A stretch of 64,000 bases of DNA from Pectobacterium cacticida (GTDB taxonomy: Bacteria; Pseudomonadota; Gammaproteobacteria; Enterobacterales; Enterobacteriaceae). Of this stretch, positions 19,028-27,959 are shown piece by piece. The position numbers were made by a program, and so were the translations under genes. Location: positions 1,426,001 through 1,490,000 of the forward strand of contig NZ_CP133656.1 of NCBI RefSeq assembly GCF_036885195.1, written 5' to 3'. Positions within the stretch are counted from its first letter, which is position 1, and the number at the start of each line of letters is the position of its first letter. Under the pieces are notes generated by a model. That model had not been told where the DNA came from, searched no databases, and saw nothing but the letters and a program-made list of their open reading frames with translations.

Positions 19028-19105
19028 GCGGACGCCGGGCTGGACGCCATTTATCCCCCACTTCATACCGCCGGACGGCAGTTATTAAACGAGAGAAGGA
19101 ATAAC

Positions 19106-20974
19106 ATGCAACAGGTAGTGGATTATTTTGATGCCCTGAATCGCGATTATCTCGCGGTTCATCAGGCGAAAGAAGAACTCTTTTGGCAACAGTATATGGG
19201 GATTGGCGATGGTACGGTGGCTGAGCGTTTCTCCGATGCTGAACGTGCCTACAAGCGCTTTATTGCGCAGCCACAGCGCCTGGCTGAAATAAGATCTCAT
19301 CTTGCGACGCTCAAAAATAGTCCACAAGATGAACAACAGCAGGCGTTGTTACATGGCTTACAAGGCTGGTACCGTTTTTTTGACTGCAATGTGATTGAAG
19401 ATCCACAGGCTCAGGTTCTGATGGACGAGATTATCGCGGCGGAAAATGCGCTGTACGCCAAGCGTCAATCCTATGAAATGACGCACCTGAACGCCAGAGG
19501 CGAGCGGGTGTCCGCATCGCTTGGCGAGTTGCTGACCAATCAGGCGACGAATGATGTCGAAGCCTATCGCCAGAGTTCCCATCAGGCACTGCGCGCGTTG
19601 GAACAGTGGCTATTGCAGAACGGTTTTCCTGAGCTCATTGCGTTGCGTAATCGCTTTGCGCGACAGATGGGTTATCGCAACTATTTTGACTACAAGGTCA
19701 ATAAAACGGAGCGGATGACGCCGGAACAGCTTTTTGCCATCCTCGATTCTTTCGAAGAACAAACGCGTGAAGCGACTATTCGCAGTTTGAAGAATTTGGC
19801 TTCCGACAAGGGCGAGGATGCGCTGCAACCGTGGAATATCCGCTATGCCAGCGCTGGGGATGTGACACGCCAGCTCGATCCTTACTTCCCCTTTTCTGCC
19901 TCGTTGGAACGCTGGATTAACAGTTTTAAGCGCCTGCATATTGGGTTTAACGGCGCGCAGTTGCAGCTCGATTTGCTGGTGCGGAAAGGGAAGTATGAAA
20001 ATGGCTTTATGCATGGTCCGGTGCCGCCGTTTATGCAGCAGGGTAAATGGGTTCCCGCGCGGATTAATTTTACCAGTCTGGCAAAACCAGATCAGGTGGG
20101 CAGCGGCGCCAGCGGTATTAATACGTTGTTTCATGAAGGCGGGCATGCGGCGCATTTTGCCAATATTCGACAGAATGCCCCGTGCTTCTCGCAGGAATTT
20201 CCACCGACCTCAATGGCCTATGCTGAAACGCAGTCGATGTTTTGCGACAGCCTGTTAGGTGACGCCGACTGGCTAAAACGCTATGCGACAAACGCACAGG
20301 GAGAAACGATCCCTGACGCATTAATCCAGGCGAATATCCGTACTCAGCAGCCGATGCGCGCTTTCAATGAGCGACACATCCTATTAGTGCCGTACTTTGA
20401 GTGGCAGCTCTATTCATGGGATGATGCGGCGCTTACGCCGGATGCGATTACCGCACTAGCGCGGGACACCGAGCAGCGCATTTTAGGTATTAGCGGTAGC
20501 CCTCGCCCGACGTTGGCGATCCCGCATCTGCTGTCTATGGAATCGGCATGTTCATATCAAGGCTATCTGCTGGCGCTGATGGCGGTGGAACAGACGCGGC
20601 GCTATTTTCTGCAACGCGACGGGTATTTGACGGACAATCCCGCCATTGGCCCCGATCTGGCTCGATACTATTGGTCGCCGGGCAATAGCGTAAGCCATGA
20701 CGATACGCTGCGTAGTTTGACTGGCGAAGGGTTTAACCCAGCCTATCTGGCGCAGGCCTGCAATCTAACGGTGGAAGAAGCCTGGCAGCAGGCGCAGAGC
20801 ACGATTGCGCAGGCGATGCGTCGCCCTCAGCCTGAAGCGGATTTCGACCTGGATGCGCATATTCGTGTGGTCGATGGACATCGCGTGCTGGCGGATAATG
20901 CGCAGGGGGATCGGAAGATGTGTCAGGATTTCGCGGCGTTTATTGAACGAGAATATCCACGTTCAGAAGTATAA
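19106..20974 (+). CDS. M3-family oligopeptidase
   Basis: This 622-residue protein has the thermolysin-like zinc motif HEGGH at 343-347 and a downstream glutamate region (AYAETQSMFCDSLLG) typical of M3 peptidases. There is no signal peptide, so it is probably a cytoplasmic enzyme that trims short peptides. It differs from Dcp and OpdA in length and N-terminus and looks closer to bacterial M3 oligoendopeptidases. AGAAGG lies 6 bases before the ATG. It is a single gene ending at a shared terminator with glnQ. Confidence 0.85.
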   Translation: MQQVVDYFDALNRDYLAVHQAKEELFWQQYMGIGDGTVAERFSDAERAYKRFIAQPQRLAEIRSHLATLKNSPQDEQQQALLHGLQGWYRFFDCNVIEDPQAQVLMDEIIAAENALYAKRQSYEMTHLNARGERVSASLGELLTNQATNDVEAYRQSSHQALRALEQWLLQNGFPELIALRNRFARQMGYRNYFDYKVNKTERMTPEQLFAILDSFEEQTREATIRSLKNLASDKGEDALQPWNIRYASAGDVTRQLDPYFPFSASLERWINSFKRLHIGFNGAQLQLDLLVRKGKYENGFMHGPVPPFMQQGKWVPARINFTSLAKPDQVGSGASGINTLFHEGGHAAHFANIRQNAPCFSQEFPPTSMAYAETQSMFCDSLLGDADWLKRYATNAQGETIPDALIQANIRTQQPMRAFNERHILLVPYFEWQLYSWDDAALTPDAITALARDTEQRILGISGSPRPTLAIPHLLSMESACSYQGYLLALMAVEQTRRYFLQRDGYLTDNPAIGPDLARYYWSPGNSVSHDDTLRSLTGEGFNPAYLAQACNLTVEEAWQQAQSTIAQAMRRPQPEADFDLDAHIRVVDGHRVLADNAQGDRKMCQDFAAFIEREYPRSEV

Positions 20975-20998
20975 TCGCTTACAAACATAGCAAGTAAG

Positions 20999-21022
20999 AA
21001 GGAGGGGGCGAAAGCCCCCTTG
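20999..21022. terminator. Shared terminator of the M3 peptidase and glnQ
   Basis: GGGGGC-GAAA-GCCCCC stem with flanking AAGG/CCTT lies between two convergent genes. The GNRA tetraloop and GC stem suit termination in both directions. Confidence 0.75.
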
Positions 21023-21026
21023 TCGA

Positions 21027-21749
21027 TCAGGATACGTGTTGCAGGAATTCACGTAGGCGGTCGCTAGGCGGATTGGTAATCAGCGTTTCTGGGTCGCCGT
21101 CCTCCGCGATGCGGCCTTTGTCAATAAAGATGAGACGGGAAGCCACCTTATGGGCGAAGCCCACCTCATGAGTGACGATCACCATCGTCATACCTTCCTC
21201 GGCCAGATCTTTCATTACGGTTAGCACTTCATGGCGAAGTTCCGGGTCGAGTGCGGAGGTCGGCTCGTCAAATAACATCAGTTTTGGCTTAACCGCGAGC
21301 GCGCGCGCAATAGCGACACGCTGCTGTTGCCCTCCGGACAGCTCAGAAGGGTAGTGATTCGCGCGTTCTGACAGGCCGACTTTCGCCAGTAACTCCAGAG
21401 CCAGCTTATCGGCGTCTGCTTTACTCGCGCCGCGTACCCGAATCGGCCCAAAAGCGACGTTTTCCAACGCGGTAAGGTGCGGAAACAGATAAAACTGTTG
21501 GAATACCATCCCTGCTTCCTGGCGGATCAACCGTTCATCTACATTGGGATCGTTTACTTTGAGTCCATCAACAATTAATTCGCCGCTGGTAATTTCTTCC
21601 AATTTATTTATGCAACGCAGCAGCGTGGACTTACCTGAGCCTGACGGCCCGATGATGACCACGACTTCACCCTGACCGATGGTGAGGTCAATATTATGCA
21701 AGACCTGCGTTTTGCCAAAGTGTTTGGATACGTTTTTGAATTCAATCAT
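21027..21749 (-). CDS. glnQ: Glutamine ABC importer, ATPase GlnQ
   Basis: This 240-residue ATPase of the high-affinity glutamine importer is the same length as in E. coli. Visible are Walker A GPSGSGKST, signature LSGGQQQR and Walker B LMLFDEP. It is the last gene of glnHPQ, and its ATG overlaps the end of glnP by four bases. Confidence 0.95.
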   Translation of the reverse strand: MIEFKNVSKHFGKTQVLHNIDLTIGQGEVVVIIGPSGSGKSTLLRCINKLEEITSGELIVDGLKVNDPNVDERLIRQEAGMVFQQFYLFPHLTALENVAFGPIRVRGASKADADKLALELLAKVGLSERANHYPSELSGGQQQRVAIARALAVKPKLMLFDEPTSALDPELRHEVLTVMKDLAEEGMTMVIVTHEVGFAHKVASRLIFIDKGRIAEDGDPETLITNPPSDRLREFLQHVS

Positions 21750-22405
21750 ATAATCTTAAGTCTTCTTTCCAGACGACGCAGAATGAAGCTGAGGATCAGC
21801 GTGATGCACAGGTAAATAACGGCAACCGCAGACCAGATTTCCAGCGCACGAAAGTTGCCCGCAATGATTTCTTGTCCTGAGCGTGTCAGTTCAGCGACAC
21901 CGATAACGATGAATAATGATGTATCTTTGATACTGATAATCCACTGGTTACCCAACGGCGGCAGCATCCGGCGCAGAGCAAGCGGCGCGATGACATAGCG
22001 TAATGTCGCACGGCGTGACAGCCCTAACGCTAAACCCGCCTCGCGAAAGCCGTTGTGAATCGACAATACTGAACCACGGGTAATTTCTGCAATGTACGCG
22101 CCAGAATTGATCATGATGGTTACCACGGCAGCGGCAAACGGGTCAATTCTTATGGAGGTGAAAATCATCGGCAGGGCGAAGTAAATAAACATCACCTGCA
22201 CAACTATCGGCGTGCCACGAATAATTTCTATGAAAACGAGTGAGACACGGCTGGAAAACCAACCGCCGTAGGCGCGGGCAAAACCCGCAGCTACGCCTAT
22301 TATCAGGCCGCCAAGTAGCCCCAGAACAGAAATCAACAACGTCATTTTTGCCCCCTCCATAAGAAGGGGCAGAGAAGGCCAGATGGCGCTCCAATCAAAC
22401 TGCAT
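21746..22405 (-). CDS. glnP: Glutamine ABC importer, permease GlnP
   Basis: This 219-residue inner-membrane permease of the polar amino-acid (HAAT) family probably forms a homodimer. It has five or so membrane segments and the EAA loop REAGLALGLSRRATLRYVI. Position between glnH and glnQ and length identical to E. coli leave little doubt. Confidence 0.95.
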   Translation of the reverse strand: MQFDWSAIWPSLPLLMEGAKMTLLISVLGLLGGLIIGVAAGFARAYGGWFSSRVSLVFIEIIRGTPIVVQVMFIYFALPMIFTSIRIDPFAAAVVTIMINSGAYIAEITRGSVLSIHNGFREAGLALGLSRRATLRYVIAPLALRRMLPPLGNQWIISIKDTSLFIVIGVAELTRSGQEIIAGNFRALEIWSAVAVIYLCITLILSFILRRLERRLKII

Positions 22406-22431
22406 GGAATATCTCCAGATTAAATCGGCAA

Positions 22432-23178
22432 TTACTTAGGTTCTACGCCAAACCACTTCTTGTAGATCGCAGCATAAGTGCCGTTTTCACGCAGTGTTTT
22501 CAGCGCGCCATTCACTTTATCACGCAGTTCGTCGCTGCCTTTTGGGAAGGCGATGCCGTATTGCTGAGCCTTGATGGAATCACCAACCGCTTTAAACTGA
22601 CCGTTACCCGCGGTTTTGATGAAATAGAGAATATTCGGTGTGTCGTGCAGTACGGCGTCAGCACGGTTGGTACCCAGTTCCATATAGGCGTTATCGATGT
22701 TGGGGAACTGACGCAGATCTTTAGTTTTGATATTGTCTTTGACGTAATCGACTGAGCCAGTGCCGCTCTTCACGGCGACGACTTTACCCGCCAAGTCCTG
22801 GACACCCTTGATATCATTGTTGTCTGCCTTAACCATTACCAGCAGACCACTGTCATAGTAACCGTCAGAAAAATCGATGGCTTTTTTACGTTCTTCGGTA
22901 ATGGTAATGCCTGCGAGCGCCAGATCGATGTTGCGCGTTTGCAAGGCAGGAATAATACCGCCGAAGTCCATGGGTTTCAGGCTGTACTTCAGGTTGAGCT
23001 GTTTAGCGATAGCATCCCAGAGGTCAATATCGAAACCGACGTATTTGTCGCCTTGTTTAAATTCAAAAGGGACGAAAGCGGTATCTGTCGCGACAATCAG
23101 CTCTTTCTCTGCGGCATAGCCAGAAACGCTCACCATCAGCGTCAATGCCGCCAAAGTGGCCTTAAGTAATGATTTCAT
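22432..23178 (-). CDS. glnH: Glutamine-binding periplasmic protein GlnH
   Basis: This 248-residue exported binding protein has signal peptide MKSLLKATLAALTLMVSVSGYA and the mature start AEKELIVATDTAFVPFEF, typical of family 3 solute-binding proteins. I start at the methionine after AGGAAGGATTTG; a longer frame adds 28 residues that do not look like a signal peptide. It heads the glnHPQ operon. Confidence 0.95.
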   Translation of the reverse strand: MKSLLKATLAALTLMVSVSGYAAEKELIVATDTAFVPFEFKQGDKYVGFDIDLWDAIAKQLNLKYSLKPMDFGGIIPALQTRNIDLALAGITITEERKKAIDFSDGYYDSGLLVMVKADNNDIKGVQDLAGKVVAVKSGTGSVDYVKDNIKTKDLRQFPNIDNAYMELGTNRADAVLHDTPNILYFIKTAGNGQFKAVGDSIKAQQYGIAFPKGSDELRDKVNGALKTLRENGTYAAIYKKWFGVEPK

Positions 23179-23594
23179 CAAATCCTTCCTATTTAGCAGT
23201 TGTGGGAGTTTTTGTTTTACCGGTGCTAAGCATGTTTTCAGCATAGTCTTAAAACCATACACAGGTTAGCAACGTGGTTGTGCATACATAACCTGCTTTG
23301 ATGGCTTGCTGAGCCGGATGAATTTTTCACCGTTAATGCGCTCAGTCAAATCACCTTTATGATTAACTGATTTTACGAGGGAAACAACCGCTGATTAACG
23401 TTGTGGGGGATTTAAGCGGGTAAAAGCTAGTTTTTTGAACACCATAAGAGGATGTTCTGCACTTCGTAGCGATTGTGCTTGACAGAATATGAAATAAGTC
23501 GGCCCCATACCAGTAAAGGCCGCCTGAGCAGCCTTTACTTTGTTTACAAATTAATGTGTTTACAGATCAATGCGTTATGGAATGATGACGTTGA
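23179..23594. promoter_or_regulatory. glnH upstream region and dps 3' region
   Basis: There is no gene in these 416 bases. It must hold the glnHPQ promoter. A TGCAC...TTGC pattern near 23271-23288 recalls nitrogen-regulated promoters, but its spacing does not fit a sigma-54 site. A hairpin, AGTAAAGGC (23512-23520) with GCCTTTACT (23531-23539), lies just beyond the dps stop and probably ends dps transcripts, though no T run follows on that strand. Confidence 0.5.
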
Positions 23595-24098
23595 TTATTC
23601 GAGGTTGGCTTCAATGAACCACAGGAACTGATCCAAATCGCGTGATGCCGCAGTAAGAATATCGGCTGAGTCTTCGTCTTCCGTTTTACCAATCGCCTGA
23701 CGTACGTTATTGGCGACAACGGCGTAACGTTCGGCCAGCGCTTTCAGATGGTCCTGCACGTTATGGATATCGGTTGGATAGCTTTTCAACGACGTGTGTT
23801 TATCGACAATTTGCACCGTGCCTAGCGCTACGCCGCCAAGTTGAACGACACGTTCCGCAATGGTGTCCTGATGAGCCATAATCGAGGTGCGGAAGCCATC
23901 CAGCATTTCGTGAACGGCGATAAAGTTCGCACCGCGCATGTTCCAATGAGCCTGTTTGGTAATCAACGACAGATCGATGAAGTCAACAACCAGTTGGTTT
24001 AACAGCTTAATTGTCGAGGTCTTGATGCTATCGTCTAAATCGTTGCGGGTATAAAGCAGTTCGGACGGTGCTGATTTCACAAGTTTGGCGGTAGACAT
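23595..24098 (-). CDS. dps: DNA-protecting ferritin-like protein Dps
   Basis: This 167-residue protein forms the dodecamer that coats DNA and stores iron in stationary phase or oxidative stress. The start MSTAKLVKSA with its lysines near the N-terminus, and the ferroxidase residues in TKQAHWNMRGANFIAVHEMLDGF, match E. coli Dps, as does the length. A start two codons upstream is possible. Neighbours (glnH, rhtA) also match E. coli. Confidence 0.96.
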   Translation of the reverse strand: MSTAKLVKSAPSELLYTRNDLDDSIKTSTIKLLNQLVVDFIDLSLITKQAHWNMRGANFIAVHEMLDGFRTSIMAHQDTIAERVVQLGGVALGTVQIVDKHTSLKSYPTDIHNVQDHLKALAERYAVVANNVRQAIGKTEDEDSADILTAASRDLDQFLWFIEANLE

Positions 24099-24492
24099 AT
24101 TCATTATCCTCTCTTTCATTATTTATAGTCTTACTGTTCAACGTCATTAATTATAGCAGTAAGAAAAATTAATTTTAGAAAAGTTCATCTATTAAATTAA
24201 TAGCTATAACATAATGGTGTCGTGGTTGTGCTTGCTAGCCATCACTCCGAAATTATAATAGGCCAGTCGCGTGGATGAATGCAATATTTTAGTTTCACTA
24301 AAGTATTTCATTTTGATAAATATTATCATTTTTAGATGAAAATGGTTATTATTCATGAGGTTCATCGATATAAGATGAACCTCTATTACTGTCTATGGAG
24401 TGAGGCGTTTACAGCCATAGTTATCCATTGTGATTTTTGTATTTATACCCCTAGCGAAATAGCGTTTTTTCAAACGATATCAGCATCTATTA
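24099..24492. promoter_or_regulatory. dps upstream region with rhtA 3' hairpin
   Basis: This is a gene-free AT-rich gap of 394 bases. A perfect 10-bp stem, GAGGTTCATC (24357-24366) with GATGAACCTC (24374-24383) and a 7-base loop, lies about 110 bases past the rhtA stop and is the best candidate for its 3' end. The dps promoter should lie in the right-hand vicinity of 24100-24200; I could not assign its elements. Confidence 0.45.
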
Positions 24493-25362
24493 TTATGTAA
24501 TCTTTTTCGTCGGTTGTATTGTCACCGTAGCACCCACCGATGCAATAATAATAAAGGTTAAGGCTATCCATTGTCTCAACGACAGGTGTTCGCCGAGGAA
24601 GACTATCCCTGATAGCGCGGCAATCGCAGGTTCCATGCTCATCAACGTACTGAAGGTTTTGGTGGGGAGGCGCGTCAATGCGACCATTTCCAAAGAATAG
24701 GGCAGCGCGGTGGACAGAAATGCCACGCTAATACCCAGTGGGAGTATTGATAATGAAAACAGGGTGCCCTGAGCGTAATAGGCGCCGAGTGGGCAGAAAA
24801 TCAACGCAGCAATGCCAGAGCCGATGGCAACGGTGCCCGGACCATGACTCACGCCGGCCTTTTGCCCTGAGATAATGTAGAGTGCCCAGCAGGCACCGGC
24901 ACCTACTGCACAGGCAGCACCCGTTAAATCAACATTGCCAATGTTGTGACCTAGCGGCAATAAGAGCCATAATCCGCTAACGGCAAGAAAAACCCATAGG
25001 AAATCGACAAGTTTTCGCGAGGCTAGCATCGCTACCGCGAGGGGGCCGGTAAATTCTAACGCGACAGCGATGCCAAGCGGCACCGTTTGCAATGACAAAT
25101 AGAACAGAAAATTCATGCCGCCCAGCGTTGTGCCATAAAGCAACAATGACAGGAGGTGGCTATTAAATCGCATTCGCCATGGCTTAAAGACCATGCACAG
25201 GATTATTGTTCCCATACCCAGACGTAGCGCCGTCACGCCCGTGGGGCCAACCAGTGGGAACAAGCTCTTTGCCAGAGCAGCACCGCTCTGGATAGAAAGC
25301 ATTGAGATAATGAGGAGCAACACCGGTACAAACGACGATGAGCGACAAAGAATCAAGGACAT
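24493..25362 (-). CDS. rhtA: Threonine/homoserine exporter RhtA
   Basis: This 289-residue inner-membrane exporter of the DMT (EamA) family has ten predicted membrane segments in two EamA repeats. Motifs such as SLFPLVGPTGVTALRLGMGT and STALPYSLEMVALTRLP match E. coli RhtA. I choose the ATG after TTAAGGTCGAAATTA; an upstream in-frame ATG would add eight residues. Gene order dps-rhtA-ompX is the E. coli order. Confidence 0.93.
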   Translation of the reverse strand: MSLILCRSSSFVPVLLLIISMLSIQSGAALAKSLFPLVGPTGVTALRLGMGTIILCMVFKPWRMRFNSHLLSLLLYGTTLGGMNFLFYLSLQTVPLGIAVALEFTGPLAVAMLASRKLVDFLWVFLAVSGLWLLLPLGHNIGNVDLTGAACAVGAGACWALYIISGQKAGVSHGPGTVAIGSGIAALIFCPLGAYYAQGTLFSLSILPLGISVAFLSTALPYSLEMVALTRLPTKTFSTLMSMEPAIAALSGIVFLGEHLSLRQWIALTFIIIASVGATVTIQPTKKIT

Positions 25363-25742
25363 TAATTTCGACCTTAAAATGAGCACAACATTTTGTTGCT
25401 ATTATATCTAATTGTAAACAATTCGTCGGGTGCGTATTGACTTTTATTGACCTTTATTGACATATCGTTTAATTGAGTTATATTTTGCTCAATTTTTGTA
25501 GCCTGCAAATTGAACAAAAATTAAGAATTATCTGTTTTTTTCTTCCGTTGGGGAATTTATTTTTAATCTGATTGTCACAATAAAAAATCAATATAATTAG
25601 TCCCATAGAGAGGTTTTGACAATATTTGTTACATCTAATGCGCAATTGATGAAAATTTATTGGGCGGAAAATTTAGAACTTCTTTGTTATATTTATGGCG
25701 TTAGGTAGTCATTTCATAAAAATGAATCTTGAGGCTATAAGT
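25363..25742. promoter_or_regulatory. rhtA-ompX divergent intergenic region
   Basis: These 380 very AT-rich bases hold the promoters of both divergent genes. TTGACA at 25616-25621 is a good -35 hexamer, but I find no well-spaced -10 with it. No gene is seen. Confidence 0.4.
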
Positions 25743-26258
25743 ATGAAAAAAATCGCGTATCTTTCCGCTCTGGCATGTGTACTCACTGTTGGGGCAGGTT
25801 CTGCATTTGCTGGTCAAAGTACTGTCACTGCCGGTTATGCACAAGGTGATGCTCAGGGCGTCTACAATAAGGTTAAAGGTTTTAACCTCAAATACCGTTA
25901 TGAGCAAGACAATAACCCATTAGGCGTAATTAGCTCGTTCACCTACCTGGAAAAAAATGGCAGCGATCAAGGTGTCTATAGCAAAGGACAGTATATGGGC
26001 TTTACTGCTGGCCCAGCTTATCGCTTGAATGACTGGGCGAGCCTGTACGGCGTTGTAGGCTTCAGCCACGGTAAAGCCACTTATAATGCGACCAACGGTC
26101 GTGATAATAACAGCAACAGCGATTACGGCTTTACCTACGGCGCTGGCCTCCAGTTTAACCCGATGCAGGATGTTGCGCTGGATGTAGGCTACGAACAAAG
26201 CCGTATCCGTAGCGTTGACGTAGGCGCCTGGGCTGTTGGCGTAGGCTACCGCTTCTAA
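25743..26258 (+). CDS. ompX: Outer-membrane protein OmpX
   Basis: This 171-residue outer-membrane beta-barrel of eight strands belongs to the OmpX/Ail/Lom family. Signal peptide MKKIAYLSALACVLTVGAGSAFA is followed by alternating aromatic strands, and the protein ends with the sorting motif VGVGYRF. The length is that of E. coli OmpX. The start is the ATG at the signal peptide, not the frame 16 codons upstream. Confidence 0.95.
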   Translation: MKKIAYLSALACVLTVGAGSAFAGQSTVTAGYAQGDAQGVYNKVKGFNLKYRYEQDNNPLGVISSFTYLEKNGSDQGVYSKGQYMGFTAGPAYRLNDWASLYGVVGFSHGKATYNATNGRDNNSNSDYGFTYGAGLQFNPMQDVALDVGYEQSRIRSVDVGAWAVGVGYRF

Positions 26259-26309
26259 ACGATTGTTGTAGCACTGGCGGCTTCCTAATATTGGTTAGTC
26301 GCTATATCT

Positions 26310-26339
26310 GAAAAATCCGCTCTTTATGGGCGGATTTTT
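26310..26339. terminator. Bidirectional terminator between ompX and the ArsR-type gene
   Basis: AAAAATCCGC and GCGGATTTTTT arms flank TCTTTATGG. Runs of A before and T after make it a good terminator on both strands for two convergent genes. Confidence 0.88.
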
Positions 26340-26644
26340 TATTCATGTGATTGAGAGAGGATGACATCAAGTAAACCGGGGAAGCGCTGTTGCATTTCGT
26401 TACGGCGTAATCGGTTGATATGTGTAGTACCGATGCTGGTGGTATGCAGCAGGCCTGAATCGCGTAACACGCGAAAATGGTGTGAGACGCTGGATTTTGG
26501 GCGACCGCCGTCAAGTTCACTACAGGTCGCTTCGCCCTGTACAGCCAGGTGACGTACGATTTCCATGCGCAGCGGATCGCTCAAGGCGTATAGGACGCGC
26601 TCAAGCGTAAACTCACTGGGGGCAGGGTGTTTAAAGGGTCTCAT
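26339..26644 (-). CDS. ArsR-family winged-helix repressor
   Basis: This 101-residue cytoplasmic repressor has the recognition region SSVSHHFRVLRDSGLLHT, typical of ArsR/SmtB. The ELxCxC-type metal site is absent: one cysteine lies in EATCSELDG. It may therefore sense something other than a metal, perhaps an electrophile or redox cue. It is divergent from the flavin oxidoreductase gene, which is its likely target. Confidence 0.85.
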   Translation of the reverse strand: MRPFKHPAPSEFTLERVLYALSDPLRMEIVRHLAVQGEATCSELDGGRPKSSVSHHFRVLRDSGLLHTTSIGTTHINRLRRNEMQQRFPGLLDVILSQSHE

Positions 26645-26678
26645 AGGCAGATTATAGCGTTAGGGTTGTCTAAAATCC

Positions 26679-26706
26679 ATTATTCGAATAATATCGAAAT
26701 ATCGAA
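26679..26706. promoter_or_regulatory. Palindromic operator candidate between arsR-type gene and oxidoreductase
   Basis: A perfect 14-bp palindrome, ATTATTCGAATAAT, is followed immediately by two copies of ATATCGAA. It lies in the 87-base gap between divergent genes, the usual place for an ArsR-family operator controlling both. Confidence 0.6.
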
Positions 26707-26731
26707 ATAACCAGATAAGGTAGGAAAGACA

Positions 26732-27820
26732 ATGTCCGCACTGTTTCAACCCTTCAAGCTCAAAGATATTACGCTACGCAACCGAATTGCGGTTCCGCCA
26801 ATGTGTACCTATTCCGCAGATAATGGACTGATCAACGAGTGGCATCATGTGCATTATGCTTCACTGGCGCGCGGCGGCGCTGGCTTAGTGATCGTGGAAG
26901 CAACGGCTGTTTCGCCAGAAGGGCGCATTACGCCGCGTTGCGCCGGCATCTGGAATGATGAGCAGGCGCAGGCTTTTGCCAAAGTGGCTAAATCCATCAA
27001 GGATGCGGGTTCTGTGCCCGGAATTCAAATCGCGCATGCCGGGCGTAAAGCAAGCGCCAACATTCCATGGGAAGGCGATGACCATATCGCTGCCAACGAT
27101 CCGCGTGGGTGGCAAACCATTGCTCCTTCCGCCGCGCCATTCGGCGCGAATTTGCCCAAGTGTCCGCGGGAAATGACGCTGGACGATATCGCGCGTGTAC
27201 GAGATGATTTTGTTTCCGCTGCTCGCCGAGCTTTGGCGGCGGGTTTTGAATGGTTAGAATTGCATTTTGCTCACGGCTATCTAGCGCAGAGCTTCTTTTC
27301 TCCTCACTCAAATAAGCGTAACGATGAATATGGCGGCAGTCTTGCTAATCGTAGCCGATTTCTGCTGGAAACGCTGGCTGCCGTTCGCGAAGTCTGGCCG
27401 CAGCATCTACCGCTTACTGCACGTTTCGGTGTGATTGAATTTGACGGCCGTGATGAAGAAACGTTGCAGGAATCTATCGAGCTAACGCGGCGTTTCAAAG
27501 AGGCAGGGCTGGATATGCTAAGCGTCAGCATCGGTTTCTCGACGCCGGAAGCCAATATCCCATGGGCCCCAGCATTTATGGGACCGATTGCCCAACGAGT
27601 GCGTGAACAGGCTAATCTTCCCGTGTCGTCTGCCTGGGGATTCGGCACACCAGAACTGGCTGAACGGGCTGTAGCATCAGGACAATTAGATGTGGTTATG
27701 GTAGGGAAAGCGCATTTGGCAAATCCGCATTGGAGTTATCAGGCCGCGCGCGAATTACGTGTCGAGCGCGCTTCGTGGGTATTGCCCGCTCCCTATGCTC
27801 ACTGGTTGGAGCGATACTAA
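26732..27820 (+). CDS. NADPH-dependent flavin oxidoreductase of the Old Yellow Enzyme family (NamA/YqjM-like)
   Basis: This 362-residue FMN enzyme reduces activated C=C bonds of electrophiles. The N-terminus ALFQPFKLKDITLRNRI, the site IQIAHAGRKAS and LHFAHGYLAQSFFSPHSNKR fit the YqjM/xenobiotic reductase subgroup. A cysteine near residue 25 (PPMCTYSA) is the redox-tuning residue of that group. With its divergent ArsR-type gene it forms a two-gene detoxification unit. Confidence 0.88.
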   Translation: MSALFQPFKLKDITLRNRIAVPPMCTYSADNGLINEWHHVHYASLARGGAGLVIVEATAVSPEGRITPRCAGIWNDEQAQAFAKVAKSIKDAGSVPGIQIAHAGRKASANIPWEGDDHIAANDPRGWQTIAPSAAPFGANLPKCPREMTLDDIARVRDDFVSAARRALAAGFEWLELHFAHGYLAQSFFSPHSNKRNDEYGGSLANRSRFLLETLAAVREVWPQHLPLTARFGVIEFDGRDEETLQESIELTRRFKEAGLDMLSVSIGFSTPEANIPWAPAFMGPIAQRVREQANLPVSSAWGFGTPELAERAVASGQLDVVMVGKAHLANPHWSYQAARELRVERASWVLPAPYAHWLERY

Positions 27821-27926
27821 TTTACCGCTAAAAGTGGCGGCGGGTATTTGTTTTACCTGTGTGATTTCCATTATCGTGATATGTATTGGTGCACACTTTT
27901 CCATTACGTAGCGTGTTGATTAAAAA

Positions 27927-27955
27927 GAGGCATGATAAAGCATGCCTCTTTTATC
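27927..27955. terminator. Terminator between oxidoreductase and nip genes
   Basis: AAAGAGGCATG and CATGCCTCTTT pair around ATAAAG, with A and T runs outside. It serves two convergent genes and works on both strands. Confidence 0.85.
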
Positions 27956-27959
27956 ATGA

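Noticed and set aside
23260..23300. Sigma-54 promoter for glnHPQ
   Set aside because: TGCAC and TTGC elements are present on the minus strand, but the gap between them is two bases too long for a -24/-12 promoter.
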